DNA of 64,000 nucleotides from NCBI GenBank assembly GCA_047619685.1, contig JBLHLC010000005.1:62001-126000 (forward strand), written 5' to 3'. The notes under the pieces are model-generated. The model was not told the origin of the DNA. It did not search any database and saw only the letters and a list, made by a program, of their open reading frames with translations. The position numbers and the translations under genes were made by a program. The DNA is from JABDJZ01 sp047619685 (GTDB lineage: Bacteria; Bacteroidota; Rhodothermia; Rhodothermales; UBA10348). Position 1 is the stretch's first letter; each line of letters begins with the position of its first letter. Shown here in pieces: positions 52,441 to 61,882 of the stretch.

Positions 52441-55155
52441 TCACTCGGAGCGCAGAGAACGAGCCGGTCCCAGGCGTATGGCCCTCATCGACTGGTATCC
52501 CACGGCGCCCAGCGCCAGTGACAGCGAGAGAATCGCCGCGATGGCAACCGTGCCAATTCCCAGGTCAATCCGGTAGGCAAACGACGCCAGCCAGTGTTTC
52601 ATGCCCCAGAAGGCCACCGGCAAGGCCACCAGTAAGGACAGGCCAACCAGTGTCATGAAGTCACGCGAGAGCGTGAAGAGGACCTGCGTCTTTGTGGCAC
52701 CCAAGACTCGCCGCACGCCAATCTCCTTGGTCCGCTGCTGAACCGAAAACGCGGACAGTCCGAGAACGCCCATGCACGAGATGAACAGGGCAAGGAAGGC
52801 GAATATCTGAGACAGGGTGCCCAGAATGGCTTGGTCTTCGTAGTACGCCTGGTAGGTCTCGTCCAGGAACGTGTATTCGAAGAGATAACCTGGGTTGAGG
52901 GTGGCCTGGATGGTCTCCAGAGCGGCCAGTGCTCGGCTCGTCTGGCCGGCAGTGACGCGAACCAGAAGGAAACGTGCCGCCTCGGGCTGAAGCCGGAAAA
53001 CGACGGGGGCAATTTCTTCGTCCACGAGCGAGCCCGTATGGAAGTCCTCTACCACACCCACGATCTGCCCCATGCCCAAGCCATCCGCATCCATGTCAAA
53101 GCCAAAGGCAAATGGGTGGCCGACTGGCGTCTCCAGGCCCATCGCCCGAACCGCCGCTTCATTAACAACAAAACGCTGTTGTCCCAGGTCGCGATCTGCG
53201 TCATAGAATCGCCCGGCCGAGACTGACAGTTTGAGTACGTCCGCAATTTGGTCATCGGTGCGGAGGACCGTGAACACCAGGTTGTCGTCCTCAGCCTTTC
53301 CTCCCCAGACCAGGTTGCCGTTCTTGATGGCGACCGAGACGGGATCCTCGCTGGACCTGGAGACCGACTCGATTCCGGGCACCTCCAGAAGGGACCCTTC
53401 CACGGCTTCAAACTGGCGGGCCATGTCGCCTTCCAGACGAACGCTGACGACGTTGTCCTTATTCAGACCGAGATCCTTGGTCTGCAGGTAACTGAGTTGT
53501 TGATAGACCGTGAGCGTGCCGACAATCAGCAGCGCAGACACGGCAAACTGGAACATGACGAGCCCTTTTCGTAGCCCGACTTCTCCCTTACGGCGCACGA
53601 GGGCCTGACTGCGAAGGACGCGCACGGGATCGAGAGACGCCAGATAGAATGCGGGGTAGCTACCCGCAAAACACCCCGTTACCAGCGCGACGCCTAAAAA
53701 AGCCGCCCACGTGCGCCCGCTTAGATCGGAGACCTCGACCGCCAATCCTGTCACTGCGTTGAACGCTGGAAGGAGCATTGACGCGAACCCGGCGGCGAAG
53801 ACAAAGGCCACCAGTGTTGTCAATACGGCCTCGCTCATAAACTGCTGAACGAGGTGAGAGGGCGCTGCACCAACAGCTTTTCTTACGCCGATTTCCTTGG
53901 CACGTTGACCAGCCCTGGCCGTGACGAGGTTGGCAAAATTGACACAGGCCATGATCAGGATCGCGAGCCCAACCAGTCCGATCAGATAGACTTGCTGAAT
54001 ACGGCCGCCAGAGGGTTCTCCCTGCTCGTAGCTCCCGTGCAGGTAGGTCTGGGCGAAGGGCTGGAGGAATACCGCCTGGTTTTCCGCCCCGGCTCGGTCT
54101 GCCAGAATGGGGGCGATCTTGGTCTCGAAGGCATCGACGTCTGCTCCGGCGCGAAGCATGAGCGTCAGGTCGAACCAGCGTGGGCCCCACTGGGCTACGT
54201 GGGGGAAGCCCCGCACCACCTCGCGGACCGGAAGGACCACGTCAAACCGGAGGGTCGATTCCTGACGGATCTCCTGGAAGACGCCTGTGATGACAAAGTC
54301 CTTTCCCTCGGTGGAGGTCAAGGCCTGCCCCAGCACCCCGCCGTCCGACTGCCAGAGACTCATGGTCAGATTCTGGCCAATAGCCCGCCCGCCAACCTGC
54401 CAGTCGGATCCGAAATGTTTGATCGCCAGTTGCTCTGATATCACGATACCAGAGGGGTTCTGAAGGACTGAGGCCGCCTCGCCGGCCAAAAGCGGGAAGG
54501 AAAACGCCTCAAAGAATCCGTGGCTGGCATAGTACCCTTTCTCGCGGCTCGCCTTCCCTTCCCGTGACAACGCCACGGTCACCGGGAGCGTGAGGACCGC
54601 ACGTTCCACCTCCGGGTACTCAGTCTCCAGGGCCTCCGCAAGCGGGAGCGGAGTGTTCTGCCAGGTGATGATACCGGTTGGTCCCCGGTCGTTGATCTTC
54701 ACCTGGAAAAGTTGATCGGCGTTCTCGTGAAACTGATCCACGCTCACTTCGCTCTGCAACCAGAGAAGGACGAAGAAGCTGCACGTCAGCCCAAGCGTCA
54801 GGCCCGAAATGTTCAGTGCGCTATATCCCCTGTGCCTGGTGAGGCCCCGGATAGCGAGGATCGCGTAGCCGCGAAACATGGAGATGTGGTCCAGCATGCT
54901 TGCGAGAAGGAGTCGTTTGTGTCTGAGTTTTCGCCATGAGACCTCTTTGTAGGCCTTTTCCATTTCGCCCAGGTCGCCAATTTTGGCTTGGGCCATTTCG
55001 TAGGCCTCCTGTTCGTCTTTCCCATTCCGGACCAGACTCGCGGTGTGGTCACGCAGGTGTCCTTCCAGTTCATCGAGGTCCTCTTTGGAGAACGCACGCC
55101 AGTGACTGAGGCCGCCTCGCCAGGAGCGGATAGTCAATTCCAGGTCGAATGCCAT
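52441..55155 (-). CDS. ADOP-type MacB/FtsX ABC permease (module 3)
   Basis: A 904-residue duplicated orphan permease of a different subtype from modules 1 and 2. The cytosolic prefix is a longer helical domain (LDELEGHLRDHTASLVRNG and EAYEMAQAKIGDLGEMEKAY). A first helix, NISGLTLGLTCSFFVLLWL, precedes a MacB-like periplasmic domain. FtsX domain one has RAKEIGVRKAVGAAPSHLVQ; the second, near the C-terminus, has RTKEIGVRRVLGATKTQVLF. The ATG at 55155 (GGGAA upstream) is preferred to an in-frame TTG at 55179. It starts 16 bases after the PadR stop. No ATPase gene is near. Substrate is unknown. Confidence 0.9.
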   Translation of the reverse strand: MAFDLELTIRSWRGGLSHWRAFSKEDLDELEGHLRDHTASLVRNGKDEQEAYEMAQAKIGDLGEMEKAYKEVSWRKLRHKRLLLASMLDHISMFRGYAILAIRGLTRHRGYSALNISGLTLGLTCSFFVLLWLQSEVSVDQFHENADQLFQVKINDRGPTGIITWQNTPLPLAEALETEYPEVERAVLTLPVTVALSREGKASREKGYYASHGFFEAFSFPLLAGEAASVLQNPSGIVISEQLAIKHFGSDWQVGGRAIGQNLTMSLWQSDGGVLGQALTSTEGKDFVITGVFQEIRQESTLRFDVVLPVREVVRGFPHVAQWGPRWFDLTLMLRAGADVDAFETKIAPILADRAGAENQAVFLQPFAQTYLHGSYEQGEPSGGRIQQVYLIGLVGLAILIMACVNFANLVTARAGQRAKEIGVRKAVGAAPSHLVQQFMSEAVLTTLVAFVFAAGFASMLLPAFNAVTGLAVEVSDLSGRTWAAFLGVALVTGCFAGSYPAFYLASLDPVRVLRSQALVRRKGEVGLRKGLVMFQFAVSALLIVGTLTVYQQLSYLQTKDLGLNKDNVVSVRLEGDMARQFEAVEGSLLEVPGIESVSRSSEDPVSVAIKNGNLVWGGKAEDDNLVFTVLRTDDQIADVLKLSVSAGRFYDADRDLGQQRFVVNEAAVRAMGLETPVGHPFAFGFDMDADGLGMGQIVGVVEDFHTGSLVDEEIAPVVFRLQPEAARFLLVRVTAGQTSRALAALETIQATLNPGYLFEYTFLDETYQAYYEDQAILGTLSQIFAFLALFISCMGVLGLSAFSVQQRTKEIGVRRVLGATKTQVLFTLSRDFMTLVGLSLLVALPVAFWGMKHWLASFAYRIDLGIGTVAIAAILSLSLALGAVGYQSMRAIRLGPARSLRSE

Positions 55156-55171
55156 GGTGCTTATTCCCTGG

Positions 55172-55510
55172 TCAGGCAAAAGAGACCTGGGGCTGCCAGA
55201 GTCGGATGAGGACCTCGTGGACGCTCATCCACTGGGCCTTCTCGGCCTCAACCGCCTTGCGGCCCTTCAGGGTCAGCCGGTAGTACTTGCGCTTCGGACC
55301 GGAGTCGGATGCGCGCCACACGGCTTCGATGAGGTCTTCCGTTTCCAGTCGATGGAGGAGGGGGTACAGGGTACCGGCGCTCCACTCGATTTGCCCGCGA
55401 GAGACGCGTTCAATCCGCTGGCTGAGTTCGTAGCCGTAGCCCTCGCCGTGGGCAAGGGTGGCCAGGACAATGGGGCGGATGGCTGCCGCGGTAAGCGTTT
55501 TCGGGAGCAT
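55172..55510 (-). CDS. PadR-family transcriptional regulator (module 3)
   Basis: A 112-residue PadR winged-helix protein of the classic short type: IVLATLAHGEGYGYELSQRI with the recognition region VSRGQIEWSAGTLYPLLHRL, the wing GPKRKYYRLTLKGRKAVEAE and a short dimerising C-terminal helix. It is only distantly like the PadR proteins of modules 1 and 2. Nested palindromes at 55542-55572 lie 32-62 bases upstream of the ATG and are the likely operator, so it probably represses itself and the permease gene. Confidence 0.9.
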   Translation of the reverse strand: MLPKTLTAAAIRPIVLATLAHGEGYGYELSQRIERVSRGQIEWSAGTLYPLLHRLETEDLIEAVWRASDSGPKRKYYRLTLKGRKAVEAEKAQWMSVHEVLIRLWQPQVSFA

Positions 55511-55541
55511 GCTGGCGAGTTTCGGTTAGTATGCGGAGGCG

Positions 55542-55572
55542 CACTATACGTTACATCGATATAGTGTCTATA
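55542..55572 (-). promoter_or_regulatory. Nested dyads upstream of PadR module 3
   Basis: CACTATA (55542-55548) and TATAGTG (55560-55566) are a perfect 7-bp inverted repeat with an 11-nt spacer. The right arm is also part of TATAG-TGT-CTATA (55560-55572), a 5-bp dyad with a 3-nt centre. The overlap of two palindromes fits a PadR operator with two dimer sites, or an operator on a TATA-like -10. Confidence 0.65.
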
Positions 55573-55634
55573 CGGTTTCCCCCGAATAGGTTTCAACAGG
55601 TGGTGCGCCCGGACGGCCCGGGCTGCGAAGACCG

Positions 55635-56256
55635 CTACTCCAGCGGCTCCGGGGGCGCCTTTGCGTCCAGGTCCAGCTGTTCTCCATGTTGGGCCGCAAG
55701 CCGGGCAAAGACATGGAAAATGGCACCTTCGCGAATAACCTTGTCGCGTGCGTAGAACATGTACCAGGCCGAACCGAAGACGATAAGCCCTCCAGTAAAC
55801 AAAGACGGTAGCAGTCCCATGCTCAATATCAGCCCAATCGCACCCAGCACCCCCGCAATCTGAAGGCCCGGATAGAGCGGGGATCGGAAGCCGGGATCGT
55901 AGGAATCGATCCGACTCTCTCGCATCACAATCACGGCAAGGCAAGCAAACGCAAACATGAGCACCATGAACGCGCTGGCAAGCTTCGCGATCTTGGCCGG
56001 ATCGAAGACGACGACCGCCACCAGGATGAGTATGACCGTCGTAACGATCCCCAGCGTAGGGGCGCCGCGCTGCCCAATTTTGCCAAAACGGGAGGAAGCA
56101 ACTTGTCGCGCCCCATGGCGAGCGGGTAACGCGACGCGCTCAGGATGCCGGCGTTGGCGACGGACGAGAAGGCCAAAACAGCCGCAACTGTCATGACGAT
56201 TGCCCCCCCCAGGGCCCCAGGGGTGCCTCGGCGACCGTGGCCACAGGGGTGAGGTC
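55635..56256 (-). pseudogene. APC-superfamily amino-acid permease remnant
   Basis: Only the C-terminal 200 or so residues of an amino-acid permease are left, in three frames. The first piece, DLTPVATVAEAPLGPWGG, is fused to the end of the metal-dependent hydrolase gene. After a run of eight C on the plus strand (56203-56210) the reading continues in another frame as AIVMTVAAVLAFSSVANAGI and LSASRYPLAMGRDKLLPPVL. Near 56050 a second frameshift leads to TLGIVTTVILILVAVVVFDP, then a run of membrane helices to LGAIGLILSMGLLPSLF and the hydrophilic end at 55635. The gene lacks its first eight or so helices and cannot work. Confidence 0.75.
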
Positions 56257-56787
56257 TCGCCTGGAACTCGGGAACTGGCCCCGCACGAAGCGGACCAACA
56301 GCACGCCTACAAGGGTGGGAAGGCCCACCCAAACCGCCTCGTTTGCCAGGATTCGGAGCGCCCTACCCTCAAAGAATTCCGAGATCGAGAGTGGAGACGT
56401 CAAAAGAGGGCGCCACGGCGCAAAGAACCGGGTATCGTCAAATGGGATCAAGAAACCCACGCCAAGTCCAGCATCGGTGAATGCGTCCAGGATGCCATGA
56501 GAAGCCACCGCGATTCCAAACAAGGCGGCAATCAGGGCGCGGTTCGGCTTGCGACGGAATAAAAAGACAAGGCCGCCAATGCCCATGGCGAAAGCAAGGG
56601 AGTGTGATAGGCCACGGTGCCCCAAGGGGTGACCGTAAGGGATACCTAAGGCGAAGCCGACAACATCCAGATCCGGCGCTGCTGCGGCAAGGGCAAGGCC
56701 CAGGCAAAGCGGAATCAGGCGTGTCTTGCGGGGTGCCAGGCTACCAAGCGAGGCACCAAGGAACGCATGAGCGAAAGCGCTAGGCAT
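56191..56787 (-). CDS. YdjM-type membrane-bound metal-dependent hydrolase
   Basis: A 198-residue inner-membrane protein of the YdjM/LexA-regulated metal-dependent hydrolase family. Features are AFLGASLGSLAPRKTRL, the LAAAAPDLDVVGFALGIP segment with its aspartates, the HPLGHRGLSHSLAFAMGIGG zinc site and ASHGILDAFTDAGLGVGFLI. The activity is inferred and unproven for the family. From about residue 178 the sequence (DLTPVATVAEAPL) belongs to an amino-acid permease, so the normal C-terminus was probably replaced when the permease was truncated. The core domain is complete and likely works. Confidence 0.82.
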   Translation of the reverse strand: MPSAFAHAFLGASLGSLAPRKTRLIPLCLGLALAAAAPDLDVVGFALGIPYGHPLGHRGLSHSLAFAMGIGGLVFLFRRKPNRALIAALFGIAVASHGILDAFTDAGLGVGFLIPFDDTRFFAPWRPLLTSPLSISEFFEGRALRILANEAVWVGLPTLVGVLLVRFVRGQFPSSRRDLTPVATVAEAPLGPWGGQSS

Positions 56788-56795
56788 ATGGCCGC

Positions 56796-57953
56796 CTAGC
56801 GCAACAAAAACATGGTTTTCGCCGCTCTCTCGGCACCGGTCTCTAGCAGGTACGAATAGATGCCGCTCGGCAGGTCGCCAGCAGAAAATTCCACAGAATG
56901 CTGGCCGGCTTCCTGAGCTGTCTCTACCAGCGCGCTCACTTCTCTGCCCAGTATGTCGAACACTCTGAGCGACACAAGCCCGGCCCGAGGCAACGAATAC
57001 GAGATCGTGGTCGAGGCCGAGAATGGGTTGGGATACGCCTGACCAAGACCAAGCGTGCGGGGCAATTCGGTCCCGGCATCTCCGAGGCCGGTACTCACTT
57101 GAAGATCGATCTTACGGATCACGCCGGTAGCCGCGTCCAGGATGTAAAGAACGTCGCCGGCGGGGTTTACGGCCACGCTGTTTGGTCGGTTGAACGTGGC
57201 CTCGAGCGCTGGGCCATCCGCGCTTCCTGCCGATCCCGTCCCGGCGATCAGGGTCACGGTACCAGCCAGGTCAATGCTGAAGACCTTGTTCAGGCTGGGA
57301 GACGGCACAAAAAGGTGCCCGTTGGCATAGGCAATCTGGTTAATGCTGCCCGGGATGTCGGCGAACAGACTGAGCTCTTTTTGGGGTGTAATCTTGTAGA
57401 TCTTTCCGCTGCCCCAGTTGCTGACATAAAGGTTGCCTGACTCATCCAGCGCAATCCCGATGACATCCTGCAGGCCCCCGCCGGTGAAGTAGGAAGACGC
57501 GATCCCGCTGGTCGACATCTTCTTGACACGGCTTCCCTGGCCGCTGAAGTCTGCGCCGTACTCGGAGACGAAGACCTCGTCGGACGGGCTGATGACCACG
57601 CCGGCCGGGCCGTTCAGACCGATTGCCAACGTGCTAATTGTACCTTCTTCGTCAAGCCGGTAGATAAAACCACCCGAGTAGCTGTTGACATAAAGGAATC
57701 CCTCGGAGTCGAAAAAGGCTCCAACGGAGCCTTGAAGTCCGGAGGCAAACACACTCACGTTGGCCTGCTTGTCGATCATGAGCACAACGCTACCATTGTA
57801 GCCTTGAGAGGCGTATAGGTCGCCACTAGCCGACATCGTGAGTCCATCACCGTACGCCCCACGCTGGAGGTTTGCGAACGTCGATACGGTTTGAGCCTGG
57901 GCACCCACGACGGTGGCACAGACCAACATTGAAAACAGTATGCCTTTCTTCAT
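56796..57953 (-). CDS. Secreted NHL/SMP-30-like beta-propeller with T9SS sorting domain
   Basis: A 385-residue exported protein. The ATG at 57953 starts a signal peptide (KKGILFSMLVCATVVGAQAQ). Residues about 25-300 are NHL/SMP-30-type propeller blades: GLTMSASGDLYASQGYNGSV, DVIGIALDESGNLYVSNWGS and NSVAVNPAGDVLYILDA. The last 80 residues are a type A type IX secretion sorting domain, starting LGQAYPNPFSASTTISYSL, then VFDILGREVSALVETAQEAG and the end GIYSYLLETG to MFLLR. So the protein crosses the outer membrane by T9SS and is released or anchored at the cell surface. The propeller may bind a sugar or act as a lactonase. Divergent from galM. Confidence 0.88.
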   Translation of the reverse strand: MKKGILFSMLVCATVVGAQAQTVSTFANLQRGAYGDGLTMSASGDLYASQGYNGSVVLMIDKQANVSVFASGLQGSVGAFFDSEGFLYVNSYSGGFIYRLDEEGTISTLAIGLNGPAGVVISPSDEVFVSEYGADFSGQGSRVKKMSTSGIASSYFTGGGLQDVIGIALDESGNLYVSNWGSGKIYKITPQKELSLFADIPGSINQIAYANGHLFVPSPSLNKVFSIDLAGTVTLIAGTGSAGSADGPALEATFNRPNSVAVNPAGDVLYILDAATGVIRKIDLQVSTGLGDAGTELPRTLGLGQAYPNPFSASTTISYSLPRAGLVSLRVFDILGREVSALVETAQEAGQHSVEFSAGDLPSGIYSYLLETGAERAAKTMFLLR

Positions 57954-58178
57954 TCGGCTCGCGCTTTGAGATGATAGAGGCTTTACCGCGGTTTTGTCTT
58001 GGCTGTTGCACCGGTCAGCGCTCAGTATCCGCCACTCAAGGGAGGGGTGGGTACAGTTCCAGACTATTGGCCGACGCGCGCGGCCCAGATCCAATCCTTA
58101 GACTGCAGCAGTCGGAATAAATCCGCAGCGGGGGAGCCATCGGCCCCACTGCAGCCGTGCCTCCCCTCCGAGACCCGA

Positions 58179-59336
58179 ATGCGAATCACTCTCGCCGTAG
58201 CCATGAGCCTCATCGCAGCCATCACCTCCGGTTGTCAATCGCAAGGCCAGAACGCGGCCTATGAGGTGGTGACAACTCCATTCGGCACCCTGCCCGACGG
58301 CCGGGCCGTCGATCTCTACACGGTCACGACCCCGTCAGGAATAGTGATGAAGGTGACGAATTACGGTGGCATTATTACGCACCTCATGGTACCGGATGCG
58401 ACAGGTACCATAGGCGACGTGGTCCTGGGCTATGACAACCTGGACGCCTATCTGGCCAGCACCCCCTACTTCGGCGCCATCATTGGTCGATACGGAAATC
58501 GCATTGCCAACGGACGTTTTTCTATTGACGGGACAGCGTTCACGCTGGCAGCAAACAACGGGCAGAACCACCTGCACGGCGGAATAACCGGTTTTGACAA
58601 GGTGCTGTGGGCGGCCGAGGCCTTTTCGGGACCGAGTGGTGCGGGGGTCATCTTCAGCTACACAAGCGCAGACGGGGAGGAGGGGTATCCGGGGGCCCTG
58701 CAGGTCCAGGTTACCTACACGCTGGGCGATGACGGCAGCCTTGGTTTTGACTATGCGGCCTCCACGGACAAGTCGACCCCGGTCAACCTGACGCAGCATT
58801 CGTACTTCAATCTGGCGGGCCCCTCCAGTACCTCCATTTTGGGACACGATCTCCAGATTGCGGCCAGCCGTTTCACTCCCGTGGACGACGGTCTCATCCC
58901 AACCGGGGAACTAGCGGATGTGACCGGCACGCCGTTCGATTTTCGAGCACCACACGCCATTGGAGCCCGTATCGAGGCGGACAATGAACAAATGGTGCGG
59001 GGCCTCGGGTACGATCACAACTGGGTGCTGGATGGACGAGCGGGCGGGCTCAAACTGGCCGCCAGGGTAGTGGAGCCGTCCAGCGGCCGTGTGATGGAAG
59101 TGCGCACGGAGGAGCCAGGCATCCAGTTCTACTCAGGCAATTTTCTGGATGGCACTCTCCCGGCCAAGGGGGGAGGGACGTATGCCCATCGGTCAGGTTT
59201 TTGCCTCGAAACCCAGCACTTCCCGGATTCGCCGAACCAGCCCGGGTTTCCCTCGACGTTGCTGGAGCCCGGTGAGACGTACCGCACACGGACGGTGTAT
59301 ACATTTTCTGTGATCGGGTCCGGGGGCAAGCTATGA
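58179..59336 (+). CDS. Aldose 1-epimerase (galactose mutarotase), lipoprotein
   Basis: A 385-residue galactose-mutarotase-fold enzyme that interconverts alpha and beta anomers of free sugars. The signal peptide RITLAVAMSLIAAITSGC has lipobox ITSGC (Cys 19), so it acts outside the cytoplasm, unlike E. coli GalM. Catalytic segments are NNGQNHLHGGITGFDKVLW, NLTQHSYFNLAG with the base-like histidine, and FCLETQHFPDSPNQPGFPS with the catalytic glutamate. The ATG at 58179 was chosen over the open frame upstream because the lipoprotein signal starts there. It faces the T9SS protein across a 225-base divergent promoter region. Together with the neighbouring large lipoprotein it suggests extracytoplasmic sugar handling. 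Confidence 0.9.
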   Translation: MRITLAVAMSLIAAITSGCQSQGQNAAYEVVTTPFGTLPDGRAVDLYTVTTPSGIVMKVTNYGGIITHLMVPDATGTIGDVVLGYDNLDAYLASTPYFGAIIGRYGNRIANGRFSIDGTAFTLAANNGQNHLHGGITGFDKVLWAAEAFSGPSGAGVIFSYTSADGEEGYPGALQVQVTYTLGDDGSLGFDYAASTDKSTPVNLTQHSYFNLAGPSSTSILGHDLQIAASRFTPVDDGLIPTGELADVTGTPFDFRAPHAIGARIEADNEQMVRGLGYDHNWVLDGRAGGLKLAARVVEPSSGRVMEVRTEEPGIQFYSGNFLDGTLPAKGGGTYAHRSGFCLETQHFPDSPNQPGFPSTLLEPGETYRTRTVYTFSVIGSGGKL

Positions 59337-59365
59337 CCCCCCGCATCGGGCAGGGCGAGGACCAG

Positions 59366-61792
59366 TCACTTGGACTGAACAATCTCCCCAGGTCCGGTCA
59401 GTCGCACCTCGACCTTCGCCTCGCCGGGTCCCGTATCTGCTGAGACGCTTAGCCGGTGCGCGCCGGCCCGAACGACCACGTCCGCCGCCTGGACCGGTAC
59501 CTCCCGGAGGAAATGCCAGGACGAACGATATACCGTTGCTGAACTTCCGCCGGAGTACTGCAGCATCTGACCTTCCTGCAACACAACTGGAAACGCCAGT
59601 TCTCTTACGCCATCCAGTCCAACGACCGGATTCCGAACGGGTCCATCGACCGCGGTGATGGACACCACCAGCGGTTGCGGGTCGTAGGCATTCTCGAACG
59701 CAAAGGTCTCATTACCGGGCTCTCCCGGCTGACGTTCTTTTGCGGTGTAGCTGTACTTGAGCGAGGCTACGGGGTATAGCGTCCACGTGCCGCTCCCGGA
59801 CTCTTCGAGGTGAAACTCCCCGGAAACGTCCTCCATCCTCCGCTTCTGTTCGACCGAAAATGCCCCTGCCAGGCGCGCGCGTTCCCATACTGCCATCGCG
59901 TCGAGCATCTCGCCGGAGCGCCCGTGCTCCCGCAGCACCTTCTGGGATGTAGAAAGCGCGTACCCGGCGTCGTATGCGGCCGACCGGGCAAGCATCCACT
60001 CAATGTCCTCCACCGTGGTCTCCGGCCGCAGACTGAACCAACCCAGCATGGCCGGCATCAGGTTTCGTTTGAAGTACGGCTGGTTCTTCATCCGGTACTC
60101 CGTCTGGCTCTCGCGGAAACCGGCGTACCAGGGCTCGCCCCAGTTCATGCGGGTATACAGGTGCCAGAAGTAATGCGTGGTCCGGCTGGCTGTGACGATC
60201 AGGTCCTGCTGGTTCTCTGGCGTCAAGGCGTCGAACCAGGCCTGGGTAAACAGAATCTCGCCGTAATTGCCCATGCCGGTGGAGCGGTTGCCTTCCAGCC
60301 CGTCAAAAGAGATGTGGCGAAGCCCCGTCTGATTAAACACGTCGGCGATGTTGCCGGCCATCTCGACGCTGAGTTCGGGATTGGTCAGGAAGACCTTGTA
60401 GCCGTGGTCTGCCAGGAGGGCAATGGTGCTGCTGGATTCGTGCCCGGCGGGTTTCGTGTTGAAGGCGCCGCGGGTGACATCCAAAAGGCGCCAGGGCTCT
60501 TCGGCAGAGACGGCGCTGTACTGGATCAACTCGTCTCCGACCACCACGGTCCGGAGCGTGCTTCGTTCGCCCGCACGGAATACGTCCGGAGAGGAGACCT
60601 GGATTTCGGTCTGGCGAGAGTCCACGTCTCCGGCCAACACGGCCGCGCCGACCCGTGCAAGCCTCGGATCCGGGACAGGACTCACATAGGCATCGTGCGG
60701 GTGGGTGAAGTTGGACAGCGTGTGCGCTCCGACGCGCATCCCGCGCTCCGCGGCGCGGTCCACCACGGCCTTCAGACCGGCGCTGCCATTCGGGAAATCG
60801 TCTGACCTCAGGGTGAAGTGTCCCCAGGAAGAGAACGGGTCCGGGTGGTAGAGGATCTGCATGCCCGCGCGTTCGACCACATCAAGGGCTTCGTCCATCG
60901 TGGCCTCGCTGAAGGGCATGATGACGTAGGCCTGCGCCGCTCGGGGCGACTCTTTGGCCCATACGCCATCCAGCATGGGGTGGGGGAGGCCTTCTGCCAG
61001 TTCGACGGCTCCGATTGCAGACAAGGCGTCCCCGGAAGCCGCCCCAAACAAGGCGATTTTGGACCCAACCACTCCGCCGTCATTGAACGCCGGGGCCACA
61101 TACTCATCGTAGCCTTGATTTGGAATCACCCGGGTGCGGGAGCGGTTGCGCGCGTATGCCTGCAGCGTGCTGCCAAAGCTGTCCGGCTTGGCCGCTTCGA
61201 CCCGGTAGAGCACGTACCGTTTGCCCTCCTCACTCAGGTCGGTGAAGTCTCCAGACTCGAAGATGTCGAGTTGGGGCATGGCATCGTTTTCGTTCCACGG
61301 ATAGCCACCCAGGGTTCTGATGTTCAGCGCCTGGAGGCCGACTGCAAACCCATCGCCCTGAACCACGCCGATGGTTTCCCCGATCAGTTCATTCAGTGTG
61401 GTGGGGTAAGGGCCCCACACAACAAGCTCCACGCGGCTGGTGTCGGAAAGGGACGTGAGCTCGAGCGTGGCGTGCGTGTCCTTGTCCTCGATGCGAACGT
61501 CCGCCACCAGGCCCTCCCCAAAGTCCAGCGTCAGCACGCCGGCAGTCTCGTCCCAGACCGCGCCAGAAGGGGGCCGTAGCACACCGTTCTCGCGAACGGA
61601 AAGCAGGGGGGGCGGGACGTTGGGAGGCAGGAAGTTCTGGCCTGTCTCGGGCCGTGTGAGATCCACCAGCGAACCGTCCGATCCGATTCCGATCTGCAAC
61701 TGGCCGGCACGGAAGCTCACTTCCGGTCGAGGACTGCAAGCAGCCAGGCCGAGCGCGGCCAGAAGCAGGAGGAAGCGTGTGGGAGTAAGCAT
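59366..61792 (-). CDS. Large lipoprotein, probably carbohydrate-active, unassigned
   Basis: An 808-residue protein that I cannot place in a family with confidence. The ATG at 61792 begins a lipoprotein signal (TPTRFLLLLAALGLAACSP, lipobox LAAC). The N-terminal 200 residues are beta-sandwich-like (VSFRAGQLQIGIGSDGSLVD). The middle has TIM-barrel-like blocks: GVWAKESPRAAQAYVIMPFS, AGMQILYHPDPFSSWGHFTL, GMRVGAHTLSNFTHPHDAYV, RHISFDGLEGNRSTGMGNYG and FWHLYTRMNWGEPW. These resemble alpha-galactosidase or sulfated-glycan-lyase-type families. A short inserted segment, LLDVTRGAFNTKPAGHESSS, resembles a phage-tail/adhesin-like TRGxxGTxAxxH motif. The C-terminal domain is beta-rich. It runs convergently with galM, 29 bases from its stop. 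Confidence 0.65.
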   Translation of the reverse strand: MLTPTRFLLLLAALGLAACSPRPEVSFRAGQLQIGIGSDGSLVDLTRPETGQNFLPPNVPPPLLSVRENGVLRPPSGAVWDETAGVLTLDFGEGLVADVRIEDKDTHATLELTSLSDTSRVELVVWGPYPTTLNELIGETIGVVQGDGFAVGLQALNIRTLGGYPWNENDAMPQLDIFESGDFTDLSEEGKRYVLYRVEAAKPDSFGSTLQAYARNRSRTRVIPNQGYDEYVAPAFNDGGVVGSKIALFGAASGDALSAIGAVELAEGLPHPMLDGVWAKESPRAAQAYVIMPFSEATMDEALDVVERAGMQILYHPDPFSSWGHFTLRSDDFPNGSAGLKAVVDRAAERGMRVGAHTLSNFTHPHDAYVSPVPDPRLARVGAAVLAGDVDSRQTEIQVSSPDVFRAGERSTLRTVVVGDELIQYSAVSAEEPWRLLDVTRGAFNTKPAGHESSSTIALLADHGYKVFLTNPELSVEMAGNIADVFNQTGLRHISFDGLEGNRSTGMGNYGEILFTQAWFDALTPENQQDLIVTASRTTHYFWHLYTRMNWGEPWYAGFRESQTEYRMKNQPYFKRNLMPAMLGWFSLRPETTVEDIEWMLARSAAYDAGYALSTSQKVLREHGRSGEMLDAMAVWERARLAGAFSVEQKRRMEDVSGEFHLEESGSGTWTLYPVASLKYSYTAKERQPGEPGNETFAFENAYDPQPLVVSITAVDGPVRNPVVGLDGVRELAFPVVLQEGQMLQYSGGSSATVYRSSWHFLREVPVQAADVVVRAGAHRLSVSADTGPGEAKVEVRLTGPGEIVQSK

Positions 61793-61882
61793 GTGGGAGT
61801 TTGGGACCTTGCACCGTGACAGCGAAGCCGGAAAGTACAACCCCGGGAAGACGCCTCAACTCAACCGAACCCCACCATGCGG

